Shown here piece after piece: positions 7,452 to 14,679 of a stretch of 34,105 nucleotides of DNA. The stretch's first letter is position 1; every line of letters starts with the position of its first letter. Source of the stretch: an uncultured Collinsella sp. (lineage in GTDB: Bacteria > Actinomycetota > Coriobacteriia > Coriobacteriales > Coriobacteriaceae); assembly GCA_900544065.1 (NCBI GenBank), contig UQTR01000015.1:1-34105 (forward strand), given 5' to 3'. A program made the position numbers and the translations under genes. A model generated the notes under the pieces. The model saw nothing but the letters and a program-made list of their open reading frames with translations. It was not told the DNA's origin and did no database searches.

Positions 7452-8531
7452 ATGGTAGATTCCAAGCAGGCTCCACTCGACTCCGCGGCAGCCGCAAAAG
7501 CAGCGTTCGCTTCGGTCCAGGACAAGCCATTCCCCGATGATATCTTTACGGCTCCCGAGCTTCGTTGGGCTGTGATCGGGTGCGGCGTTATCGCCAACCA
7601 GATGGCCCAGTCTCTCGCTCTTGCCGGCCGCAAGCTTGCGGGCGTCGCCAACCGTACGCTGTCCAAGGCTCAGGCTTTTGCTGAGCAGTATGGCATCGAG
7701 AAGGTCTATGAATCGGTTGAGGACCTCTACGCCGATCCGGGCATCGACGCCGTCTATATCACCACGCCGCACAACACGCATATCACCTATCTGCGTGACG
7801 CGCTGGCCGCCGGCAAGCACGTGCTCTGCGAGAAAGCCATTACCCTCAATTCCGCTGAGCTCGACGAGGCGCGTGCCATCGCCGATGAGCACAACGTCGT
7901 CCTCATGGACGCCACCACGGTGCTTCATATGCCCTTGTATCAAGAGCTGCGCCGTCGCATGGATGCCGGCGAGTTTGGTCGCATGAACCTCGCCCAGCTC
8001 AACTTTGGTAGCTACAAGGAGTACGGCGATCTGACCAATCGCTTCTACAACCGCAACCTTGCTGGCGGTGCCATGCTCGACATTGGCGTGTATGCCCTGT
8101 CCGTCATGCGTCTCTTTATGGCAAGCCAGCCCATTGAGGTCGTTTCGTTGGGCAACACCTGTGAGACCGGTGTTGACGTTGCGGGCGGCATCGTCTGCCG
8201 TAATGCCGAGCAGCAGCTGGGTGTTGTGAGCCTCACGCTCCACTCCAAGCAACCCAAGCGCTCGATTATTAGCTTCGATAAGTGCTATATCGAGGTCAAC
8301 GAGTATCCGCGCGCCGATCACGCGACCATCGTGTGGACTGCGGACGGCCACCGCGAGGAGGTCCACGCCGGCACCGAGGCTTACGCCCTTTGCTATGAGA
8401 TGGCCGATCTTGAGAAGGCCGTTGCCGGCGACGACTCTAAGCGTGAGCTTCTGGGCTATGCTTCTGATGTTATGGAGCTGATGACCAAGCTGCGCGCCGA
8501 CTGGGGAGTCGTGTACCCCGAGGAGGAGTAA
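7452..8531 (+). CDS. Gfo/Idh/MocA-family NAD(P)-dependent oxidoreductase
   Basis: The 359-residue protein has an N-terminal Rossmann fold (RWAVIGCGVIANQMAQSLA, near residue 40) after a roughly 35-residue leader. It carries the TPHNTHITYLRDALAAGKHV block, and CEKAI supplies the Lys of the usual EKP motif. The second half is the alpha/beta substrate domain, with GGAMLDIGVYALSVMRL. Such enzymes oxidise or reduce hydroxyls of sugars, inositols or related diols; the substrate here cannot be predicted. ATG 7452 was chosen because AGGAGG (7441-7446) sits at ideal spacing; upstream in-frame starts lack one. A DeoR-type regulator follows three bases after the stop, so the two are one transcript and probably share one effector. 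Confidence 0.88.
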   Translation: MVDSKQAPLDSAAAAKAAFASVQDKPFPDDIFTAPELRWAVIGCGVIANQMAQSLALAGRKLAGVANRTLSKAQAFAEQYGIEKVYESVEDLYADPGIDAVYITTPHNTHITYLRDALAAGKHVLCEKAITLNSAELDEARAIADEHNVVLMDATTVLHMPLYQELRRRMDAGEFGRMNLAQLNFGSYKEYGDLTNRFYNRNLAGGAMLDIGVYALSVMRLFMASQPIEVVSLGNTCETGVDVAGGIVCRNAEQQLGVVSLTLHSKQPKRSIISFDKCYIEVNEYPRADHATIVWTADGHREEVHAGTEAYALCYEMADLEKAVAGDDSKRELLGYASDVMELMTKLRADWGVVYPEEE

Positions 8532-8534
8532 GCG

Positions 8535-9281
8535 ATGCTAGCGGAAGATAGGCTCAACGCGATCGTGTCGATGGTTCAGCAGACCGGCTCGGTTACCGTG
8601 CCGGAGCTTGCCGAAGCCCTGGGCGTGACGGCGTCTACCATTCGGCGCGACCTGCAGACGCTCGACCGAGCACACCGTATCGCCAAGGTGCACGGAGGCG
8701 CGACAAGTCTGGAGCGCGCGCACGTGACACGCGACCTAACGCTTAATGAGCGCAGCGACCTCCATAACGACGACAAGGAGCGTATCTGCGCCCGTGCGGC
8801 GGCACTTGTGGAGCCCGAGAGCTTTGTATACATCGACTCGGGTTCGACGACGCTCAGGCTCATCGAGCATCTTCCACACCTTGAAGATGTCACCTATGTG
8901 ACCGATTCCGTGCTCCATGCTCAACGCCTTGCTTTGCGCGGCATGCGTACCGTGGTGCTGGGTGGCGAGCTCAAACCCGAGACCGAGGCGCTCGTTGGCC
9001 CCGATGCCTTGGCAACCTTAGACCGCTACAACTTCAACTGTGGCTTTTGGGGCTCTAACGGCATTGCCGCCGAGCAGGGCTTCACGGCGCCCGATATCGA
9101 GGAGGCGCAAGTAAAGCGTATCTCGATGCGCCATACGGCCAAGCGCTTCGTAATCTCGGACGCCAGTAAATTTGGCATGGTGGCGCCCGTCAAGTTCGCG
9201 GACTTCCGTGACGCAACGATTATTACCGCAGGCGATGTCCCTGCCAAGTACCGGGCAATGGACAACGTCATCACGGTCTAA
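8535..9281 (+). CDS. DeoR/GlpR-family transcription regulator
   Basis: The 248-residue protein begins with a DeoR winged helix (RLNAIVSMVQQTGSVTVPEL, then GVTASTIRRDLQTLD) and KVHGGA. The C-terminal DeoRC sensor domain includes YIDSGSTTLRLIEHL, the site that binds sugar phosphates in this family. Length is typical. It lies three bases after the oxidoreductase stop. The family usually represses its own operon, so the TGCGT cluster before 7452 is the first place to look for its sites. No sugar kinase or PTS gene accompanies it here, which is unlike the common FruR arrangement. Confidence 0.92.
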   Translation: MLAEDRLNAIVSMVQQTGSVTVPELAEALGVTASTIRRDLQTLDRAHRIAKVHGGATSLERAHVTRDLTLNERSDLHNDDKERICARAAALVEPESFVYIDSGSTTLRLIEHLPHLEDVTYVTDSVLHAQRLALRGMRTVVLGGELKPETEALVGPDALATLDRYNFNCGFWGSNGIAAEQGFTAPDIEEAQVKRISMRHTAKRFVISDASKFGMVAPVKFADFRDATIITAGDVPAKYRAMDNVITV

Positions 9282-9305
9282 CAGCAAGGGACGGGCTAAG
9301 GCCAA

Positions 9306-9342
9306 AACCACCACAAAGGTGCCTGTCCCCATTGTGGTGGTT
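9306..9342. repeat. Hairpin repeat A, copy 1
   Basis: AACCACCACAA (9306-9316) pairs perfectly with TTGTGGTGGTT (9332-9342) around AGGTGCCTGTCCCCA. A second copy with the same 30-base core lies at 9673-9715. It starts 24 bases after the DeoR stop codon. Confidence 0.85.
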
Positions 9343-9373
9343 AGTAACGAAAACCGAGTAGTTTTCTCAATAG

Positions 9374-9413
9374 AAAAGCGGCAACGTCCATCACGGGCGT
9401 CGCCGCTTTCGTT
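9374..9413 (+). terminator. Terminator-like hairpin after the DeoR gene
   Basis: AAAGCGGC (9375-9382) pairs with GCCGCTTT (9402-9409), with inner ACG/CGT pairing. The tract that follows (CGTTGTC) is short of T residues, so termination on + may be partial. Confidence 0.55.
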
Positions 9414-9466
9414 GTCTGCCGGTTTGTCTAAGTCCGTAACAACTGGACCGTTAAAAGTGGGCTAGG

Positions 9467-9642
9467 TGTTACAGATCGAGATACTTACGAACCGCGCCGT
9501 CCCTTTGTCTCAATCTGTAACATCTGGGACTGATTTTGCCGAGTTACTGTTACAGATTGAGATTATTCCCTTGAGGGGATTCGAATGTCTCGATCTGTAA
9601 CAGATAGACCGGAAAATGGGTTCTAACTGTTACAGATCGAGA
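9467..9642. repeat. Five alternating copies of a 15-base motif at 40-bp spacing
   Basis: The motif TGTTACAGATYGAGA occurs at 9467-9481 (+), 9508-9522 (-), 9548-9562 (+), 9588-9602 (-) and 9628-9642 (+). Orientation alternates strictly and start-to-start spacing is 41, 40, 40 and 40 bp. Adjacent copies form two hairpins. The spacers differ in sequence. There is no coding potential. The array is bracketed by the two copies of hairpin repeat A. It resembles a REP/BIME-type cluster. Confidence 0.85.
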
Positions 9643-9672
9643 CGTTTTGGGACCGCGGCTGAGCCATAGCGG

Positions 9673-9715
9673 CTAAACCGCCACAAAGGTGCCTGTCCCC
9701 ATTGTGGTGGTTTAG
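9673..9715. repeat. Hairpin repeat A, copy 2, overlapping the pseudouridine synthase stop
   Basis: CTAAACCGCCACAA (9673-9686) pairs with TTGTGGTGGTTTAG (9702-9715) with one G-U. The core 9681-9710 is identical to 9311-9340. The right arm contains the TAA stop of the - strand gene at 9712-9714, so the repeat supplied or overlaps the gene's end. Confidence 0.85.
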
Positions 9716-10371
9716 GGCTCCCAGGGGCAGGGGGCTTCGATGTGGATGTACTCGCCGGTTACGGGATGCGTGAAGGACACGCTGTGGGCGTGGAGCATCA
9801 GGCCGCAGGGGCGCGGCGTTCCGTACAGGTCGTCGCCAACCAGGGGGTGATGCTCGCTGGCCAGGTGCACACGGATCTGGTGTTTGCGGCCGGTGAGCAG
9901 CTCGACATCGATATAGGAACGCGCGGGCAGGCCTCGGCGGCTCTTAAGGCGCTTGAGCACCTTGACGCGCGTCTGAGACGGCTTGCCGCTGGCGCCAACG
10001 CGCATCTTGCGGCTATCGTGGCGGTCGCGGGCGATGGGCTTGTCGATGAGCTTTTCGTCCCAGTCGATCTTGCCCTCGGCCAGCGCCAGATAGTGCTTTT
10101 CGAAGGCGTGGTCGATGACCATTTGGTCAAAGGCGGGCTGCGTCTGTTTGTCGAGCGAAAACAACACCACGCCGGTGGTGTTGCGGTCCAGGCGGTTGAG
10201 CGGCTGCATGTCGGTCGCGGCAAAGCCGTCACCCATCGCCAGCAGCAGGTCGCTGGCGTAGTCGGTGAGCGTGCGCTCGCCGGTGCCGTCGCCGTGGACG
10301 ATCATGCCGGCGGGCTTGTCGATGGCCATGAGCCAGGCGTCGCAGTAAAGGACTTGAGGTTCTTCGTTCAC
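9712..10371 (-). CDS. RluA-family pseudouridine synthase
   Basis: This RNA-modifying enzyme isomerises specific uridines in rRNA or tRNA to pseudouridine. The 219-residue protein has IDKPAGMIVHG near the N-terminus and the catalytic block LNRLDRNTTGVVLFSLD with the conserved Asp. The C-terminal block is GRKHQIRVHLA followed by GDDLYG. It lacks the N-terminal S4 domain found in RluC and RluD, like the shorter TruC/RluA forms. The GTG start at 10371 follows GAAAGG at good spacing and lies 15 bases after the stop of the U32 gene, so the two are one operon of likely RNA-modification enzymes. The target base is unknown. Confidence 0.9.
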   Translation of the reverse strand: MNEEPQVLYCDAWLMAIDKPAGMIVHGDGTGERTLTDYASDLLLAMGDGFAATDMQPLNRLDRNTTGVVLFSLDKQTQPAFDQMVIDHAFEKHYLALAEGKIDWDEKLIDKPIARDRHDSRKMRVGASGKPSQTRVKVLKRLKSRRGLPARSYIDVELLTGRKHQIRVHLASEHHPLVGDDLYGTPRPCGLMLHAHSVSFTHPVTGEYIHIEAPCPWEP

Positions 10372-10386
10372 GTGTAAGCCTTTCGG

Positions 10387-12882
10387 TTAGCTAATTCCCA
10401 CAAACATGCAGCCCGAGGTGGCGCCGCGCAGGCGGGCGGCGGGCTTGCGGCCGGCCTGTGCTGCTTCGACGGCACGACGGACGCGGGCGACGGCACGGCC
10501 CACCTCATCTGTCTCGAGCAGCGTTCCGTCTACCATGAGACGACGCACGCCGGCATCGAGCAGCTGAGGAACCTGCGGCGTGAGGTCGATGGGGTAGGCG
10601 TCGTACAGGCGAGAGCGGCCATGGATGTCGGTGCGTACGGGCATGACCTTGCCGTCGATATTCTTGAGTGACAGCTTGCGGGCGCGCAGGCGGCAGTTAG
10701 CGCAATCGTGGATGCAGCCATTGGCCACCTGCAGGATGCAGTGCTCACTCGTCATAACGCGCGGGCGGCCGAACACAGTGATGCCCAGAGCCGCGGGCGC
10801 GGCGGCGCCGAGCGAGACAATCTCGTCGAGCGTGATCTCGGGCGAGAGCCAAAACGCACCGGCTCCGCGCTCGGCAAGCGCCTCCATGCAGGGCGTGTTG
10901 TGCACCGGCAGACAAGAGCGAATCTCGGCCGTGGCGCCAACCTGGGCGGCCAGGGCAAGCTCAGAGATGTTGCCAATAGCGACCGTGGCGCCGGCAACAA
11001 CCCACGGGTCGACGCGTACGTGGTCAACGGCGCGGCAGACCTCGTCGAGCACGGGTACGATGCCCTGCTCAAATGCATCGGCGGGGGAGAGCTCGGCCGC
11101 ATCGAGCGTGTCGGTGGTCATGTAGATGCGCGTTGCACCCTCGGCGCGAGCGGCCTCGGCGGCCTCGAGCGAGGTGACGGTGGCGCAGATCTGCGGCTCA
11201 TCGCGGTAGTGCTCGGGCGCGGGGCGGGAATCACTGGTTACAATCGCCGGCAGCTCGAGCGTTTTCGCGCGCTCCTCGTACGGTGCCAGAATGGCCTCTT
11301 CCAGCGCCTTACAAGCGGCGGCGCGCACCTTGTGTACGGCAGAAAAGCCCATACCGCAGCCGGCGTCGAGCGAAACGTCAAAGCTTGCGGCCTCAAAGGG
11401 AGAGGAGCCCATGCGCCCGACGTGCTCAACCAGATCGGATGCCTCGACGGCGCGGGTCTTGGCAGCCTCGACGGTAAAGCCCGTGGCCGTGGCCGTAAGC
11501 GAAGGATCGTCACAGCAGGTGAGCGTAACGGTAAACGGCTCGCCTAGACGCGCCACAACGGACACGTCTACAGAGCGGCGGCGCAGCACATCGCGTTTGA
11601 GCGCAGCGCCGGCAGCGTCAATGGCGCGCTGGCTTCGAATCACGCGCACGCGGCAGCCCTCGGGCATGCTGCGGGGCACGCGGCATTCGATGATGTCGCC
11701 GGCGGCGGCATCATCAGCGGCAATGGTGGTCAGGAACTGGTCAAATTCGTTATCGTGGCGAAGCTCCAGCAGGTCGCCCTTGCCCACGGGCTCAAACAGC
11801 TCAATGCGGGCGATGGCAGCGCGGCGACGGCGGTCGTCGGGTTTGAGCCCGCGCACATCGCGGTTGGCCAGACGGCTGCCCAGCACCGTGCCTACGATCT
11901 GGCCGCGGTTGTTGGATCGCTCGTAACTCATCATCTCGTCGCCCGAGGTGCCGTCCTGATAGGCGTGCGTAAAGTCGCGGTTAAAGCAACGCTTGAGCTG
12001 GCGCTGGCGGGCGGCCTCCTCGTCCTTGGCCACGGTGGCTCCGGCCAGCATATCGTCAATTTCGTGACGGTACACATCGACGATGGAGTACACGTAATCG
12101 GGCGCCTTCATGCGGCCCTCGAGCTTGAGCGATGCGGCGCCGGCGTCATACAGACGGCGAACAAGCTGCGAAGTGTTGGTGTCGCGCGGGCACAGCGCGC
12201 GCTCGCGACCGGCAGGGGAGAGCGAGCGGCCGTTCTCGTCGATCAGCTCGTAAGGCAGGCGACAGGGCTGAGCGCACATACCGCGGTTGGCCGAGCGGCC
12301 CGCCATGGCAAAGCTCGACAGCAGGCACAGACCCGAGTAGCAAAAGCAGATGGCGCCGTGGCTAAAGACCTCGAGGTCCACATCGGGCGCGGCGTTGTGA
12401 ATGGCGGCGATCTCGTCGATGGAGAGCTCGCGCGAGAGAGTCACGCGGTCGGCGCCCTGCTCGCGGCACCAGATAGTTCCGCGGTCGTCGTGGATGTTCG
12501 CCTGGGTCGAGATATGCGTCTCGATGCCGGGCATGGTGCGCTTGACTTCAAAGAACAGGCCCCAGTCCTGGATGATAAAGGCGTCGGCGCCCAGCGTGGA
12601 GCAGCGATGGATGAGCTGCAGTGCATCGCCCATCTCGGACTGCTTGATGACGATGTTGACCGTGACGTAGACGCGCGACCCGGCTAGATGCGCGGCGCGG
12701 CAGGCTTGCTCAAAGGCCTCGTCGGTAAAGTTGGTGGCCTTGCGGCGGGCGTTAAAGCTGCCCATGCCGCAGTAGATGGCGTCTGCCCCGGCGGCGAGTG
12801 CGGCGGCAAAAGGCTCGGGCCCTCCGGCGGGGGCCAAAAGCTCGGGCCTGCGGTTGGTGGTTCGGCTGGCGGTTGCGGTCAT
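10387..12882 (-). CDS. rlhA: Peptidase U32 family protein, RlhA-like (23S rRNA hydroxylation)
   Basis: The 831-residue protein starts with the U32 signature PELLAPAGGPEPFAAALAAG. It contains the strongly conserved SHGAICFCYSGLCLLSS with NRGMCAQPCRLPY, whose Cys residues are thought to bind an iron-sulfur cluster. A long C-terminal half corresponds to the DUF3656-containing RlhA/YdcP type and has a second Cys group, CILQVANGCIHDCANCRLR. E. coli RlhA (about 670 residues) is needed for 5-hydroxycytidine at 23S rRNA C2501. This protein is longer, so the exact role is by analogy. A downstream RluA-type enzyme in the same operon fits an rRNA-modification role. ATG 12882 follows AAAGGCAGG. Confidence 0.85.
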   Translation of the reverse strand: MTATASRTTNRRPELLAPAGGPEPFAAALAAGADAIYCGMGSFNARRKATNFTDEAFEQACRAAHLAGSRVYVTVNIVIKQSEMGDALQLIHRCSTLGADAFIIQDWGLFFEVKRTMPGIETHISTQANIHDDRGTIWCREQGADRVTLSRELSIDEIAAIHNAAPDVDLEVFSHGAICFCYSGLCLLSSFAMAGRSANRGMCAQPCRLPYELIDENGRSLSPAGRERALCPRDTNTSQLVRRLYDAGAASLKLEGRMKAPDYVYSIVDVYRHEIDDMLAGATVAKDEEAARQRQLKRCFNRDFTHAYQDGTSGDEMMSYERSNNRGQIVGTVLGSRLANRDVRGLKPDDRRRRAAIARIELFEPVGKGDLLELRHDNEFDQFLTTIAADDAAAGDIIECRVPRSMPEGCRVRVIRSQRAIDAAGAALKRDVLRRRSVDVSVVARLGEPFTVTLTCCDDPSLTATATGFTVEAAKTRAVEASDLVEHVGRMGSSPFEAASFDVSLDAGCGMGFSAVHKVRAAACKALEEAILAPYEERAKTLELPAIVTSDSRPAPEHYRDEPQICATVTSLEAAEAARAEGATRIYMTTDTLDAAELSPADAFEQGIVPVLDEVCRAVDHVRVDPWVVAGATVAIGNISELALAAQVGATAEIRSCLPVHNTPCMEALAERGAGAFWLSPEITLDEIVSLGAAAPAALGITVFGRPRVMTSEHCILQVANGCIHDCANCRLRARKLSLKNIDGKVMPVRTDIHGRSRLYDAYPIDLTPQVPQLLDAGVRRLMVDGTLLETDEVGRAVARVRRAVEAAQAGRKPAARLRGATSGCMFVGIS

Positions 12883-12907
12883 ATCCTGCCTTTCAAAATG
12901 CTCAGAT

Positions 12908-12946
12908 ATTCAAAAGTATAGTGGCGTCGCTGCGGTGGGCGACGCC
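12908..12946 (-). promoter_or_regulatory. Likely promoter and inverted repeat upstream of rlhA
   Basis: On the - strand a good -10, TATACT, lies at 12920-12915, about 33 bases before the ATG. Where the -35 should be there is instead a perfect 8-bp inverted repeat, GGCGTCGC (12923-12930) and GCGACGCC (12939-12946), a possible operator. Further into the 300-bp gap on + are two small stems, 12973-12992 and 13001-13017, with no T tract. Confidence 0.4.
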
Positions 12947-13038
12947 CGCAGCCTAAGCAGGACAAAGTCTTCAGCAGCTTGGACTGGCTGCTCCACATGA
13001 GAACCGTTCAGCGGTTCGGAGAAACCGTTGGGCGATAA

Positions 13039-13069
13039 AATATTCTCGCAAGCTGATAATATTCTTGCA
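13039..13069 (+). promoter_or_regulatory. Direct repeats in the ridA upstream region
   Basis: AATATTCTCGCA (13039-13050) and AATATTCTTGCA (13058-13069) are near-identical direct repeats 19 bp apart, each preceded by GATAA. The A+T-rich segment GATAATATT is the only clear -10-like sequence between rlhA and ridA. This could be a ridA promoter with a regulator bound across two sites. Function is inference. Confidence 0.35.
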
Positions 13070-13181
13070 TCGCACGGAAACCTTGAGTACTATCCCAATC
13101 AAGCGCGGTGTTCAGACCGAATTGTGCCTCCCGGTGCGAACGCCGCGCTCACGCTCTCTATCTGATCGTAAGGAGAAAAAC

Positions 13182-13559
13182 ATGAGCAAGACCGTCGTGT
13201 CTTCCGATAACGCACCGGCCGCCATCGGCCCGTATTCCCCCGGTATCCAGGCCGGCAACATGGTGTTCCTGTCCGGCCAGCTGGGCATCGACCCCGCGAC
13301 CGGCAAGATGCCCGAGGGCGTCGAGGCCCAGGCCAAGCAGTCCCTCGCCAATGTCGAGGCCCTGCTGACCGCTGCCGGCGCCACCTTTGCCGATGTCGTC
13401 AAGACCACGGTCTACCTGGCCGACATCGCCGACTTCGCCGCCGTGAACGAGATCTACGCCTCCAAGTTCGAGGCCCCGTTTCCCGCGCGCAGCGCCTTCC
13501 AGGTTGCCGCCCTTCCGGCTGGCGGTCTGGTCGAGATCGAGGTCGTCGCCGCCCTCTAA
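13182..13559 (+). CDS. ridA: RidA family enamine/imine deaminase
   Basis: The 125-residue protein has typical RidA length and order: APAAIGPYSPGIQAGNMVF, then GMxPEG-like spacing, VVKTTVYLADI, and the C-terminal FPARSAFQVAALP with the Arg that binds the substrate carboxylate. RidA hydrolyses reactive 2-aminoacrylate and related imines to keto acids plus ammonia, protecting PLP enzymes. ATG 13182 follows AAGGAG; the longer in-frame start at 13065 is rejected because it has no ribosome site. It precedes the purine cluster. In the related E. coli and gut-bacterial purine loci a PLP ammonia-lyase (YgeX) can generate 2-aminoacrylate, which would give RidA a direct role, but ygeX itself is not in this window. 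Confidence 0.95.
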   Translation: MSKTVVSSDNAPAAIGPYSPGIQAGNMVFLSGQLGIDPATGKMPEGVEAQAKQSLANVEALLTAAGATFADVVKTTVYLADIADFAAVNEIYASKFEAPFPARSAFQVAALPAGGLVEIEVVAAL

Positions 13560-13588
13560 GGTGTTGGCAACAACTAAACATGACATGC

Positions 13589-13628
13589 AAAAAGACCCTG
13601 CAGCGCGTGCGAGCTGCAGAGTCTTTTG
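13589..13628. terminator. Bidirectional terminator between ridA and the regulator
   Basis: AAAAGAC, one mismatch, CTGCAGC pairs with GCTGCAG, one mismatch, GTCTTTT around an eight-base loop. A-rich and T-rich flanks serve the convergent genes ridA (+) and the YheO-like regulator (-). Confidence 0.88.
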
Positions 13629-13671
13629 TTAAGTGACGAATCGCTTGTGGAGCCGCGCTCCATTTTGCTCG

Positions 13672-14328
13672 TTAGCCCTCCTTGCGAACTTTTTGCAGGT
13701 AGCGGTAGACGCTGGGCTCCGAGATGCCCAACGCGGTGGCGGCGCAGGCCACGGCGCCCTTGAGCATGAACACCCCGTTGCCGTTGAGGTGGCGAATGAC
13801 GTCCACGCGGTCGCTTTGACCAAGCGACGTCACATCCAGCCCGCGAGCGCTCAGCAGCTCGGCAATGCTGCGGTCGATGAGCTCCTGTGTGGACTCCGAA
13901 AGGCTTTCGACCTCGATAGAGGCGGGCTCCGTGCGCGTCGGCGCCGCGTCGAAGCACGCCATGAGCTGCTGTGCCATGGCGTTGATGGAGCGCACGGTCG
14001 AGAGGTCGGTGTTGACGCAGAGCATGCCGACGATCTCGTCATTCTCGCGGATAAAGTACGTCGCTGACTCCAATGTCTTGCCACCGGCACCGCGGCCCTC
14101 GTAGCCCGTAATAAACGGCAGGTCGCGATACTTGGCGTCGTGCATGATCTTGAGCGCCAGATCGGTGGCGGGACCGCCGACCTTGCGGCCGCTCACGATA
14201 CCGTTGCGGATATCGACGATGGCGTGGTCGGGATCCGAGAAATCGTGCAGGACGATTTCGCTGTTCTTACCGAGTACCTGCTCCAGGAAATCGACCATCG
14301 GCAAAAAGCGACGTACGGTCTCGTTCAC
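13672..14328 (-). CDS. YheO/DauR-like PAS and helix-turn-helix regulator
   Basis: The 218-residue protein has the N-terminal YheO-like PAS domain (FLEQVLGKNSEIVLHDFSDP, then NGIVSGRKVGG and ESATYFIRENDEIVGMLCVN). A C-terminal HTH of the DauR/HTH_22 type follows, with ALGISEPSVYRYLQKVRK as recognition region. The start is taken as GTG 14328 because GGAG lies six bases upstream; the TTG at 14334 directly abuts that site. DauR controls D-arginine catabolism in Pseudomonas, and other members sit beside amino-acid or nucleobase catabolic genes. Its place between ridA and the purine operon, divergent from the permease, suggests it controls one or both. The ligand is unknown. Confidence 0.85.
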   Translation of the reverse strand: MNETVRRFLPMVDFLEQVLGKNSEIVLHDFSDPDHAIVDIRNGIVSGRKVGGPATDLALKIMHDAKYRDLPFITGYEGRGAGGKTLESATYFIRENDEIVGMLCVNTDLSTVRSINAMAQQLMACFDAAPTRTEPASIEVESLSESTQELIDRSIAELLSARGLDVTSLGQSDRVDVIRHLNGNGVFMLKGAVACAATALGISEPSVYRYLQKVRKEG

Positions 14329-14679
14329 GGGCAACTCCTTTGGGTTCTATCGAAGTGTTCATAACAATTTTTTATCATGGTAACACGCTGCCCATCATCT
14401 CGTATATCCGCAGGTACATTGCGTAATGCAGACGAACGGTAGGAATTTAGCGGTAAACGGTTGACCAAAAGAAATGTTAGATGTTATTTTGACCAGACAC
14501 TTTCCTGACCTGCGGAAATGCGTAATTTCAGCTGAAGAATAGTCTGATAACAAAAAATTATTATTGAGAATGAGAATCATCTTTAATACGATATGCAATG
14601 AAGGCACAACCTCAACCCCGCACTGCGTCACAATAGAGCGTCAGATGCGAAAACAACTACTTCGAGGATTGGTGGTCAA
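14329..14679. promoter_or_regulatory. Divergent control region between the regulator and the purine operon
   Basis: This 350-bp A+T-rich gap holds no credible gene. It must contain the promoters of both divergent units. The clearest signals, on + at 14564-14592, are listed separately. The rest, including CATAACAATTTTTTATCATGG near the regulator start, shows no recognisable riboswitch or terminator. Confidence 0.5.
14564..14592 (+). promoter_or_regulatory. Promoter with Fur-box-like sequence upstream of the purine permease
   Basis: TTGAGA (14564-14569), 17 bases, then TACGAT (14587-14592) forms a plausible promoter. GAGAATGAGAATCATC (14566-14581) overlaps its -35. It resembles the Fur consensus GATAATGATAATCATT, differing mainly by G for T at two repeated positions. 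If real, iron or another metal would regulate the Mo/Fe-S-rich operon downstream. The leader to the ATG is about 80 bases. Confidence 0.4.

Noticed and set aside
12973..13017. Leader RNA such as a T-box between rlhA and ridA
   Set aside because: Only two short stems are seen, with no T-box consensus or terminator.
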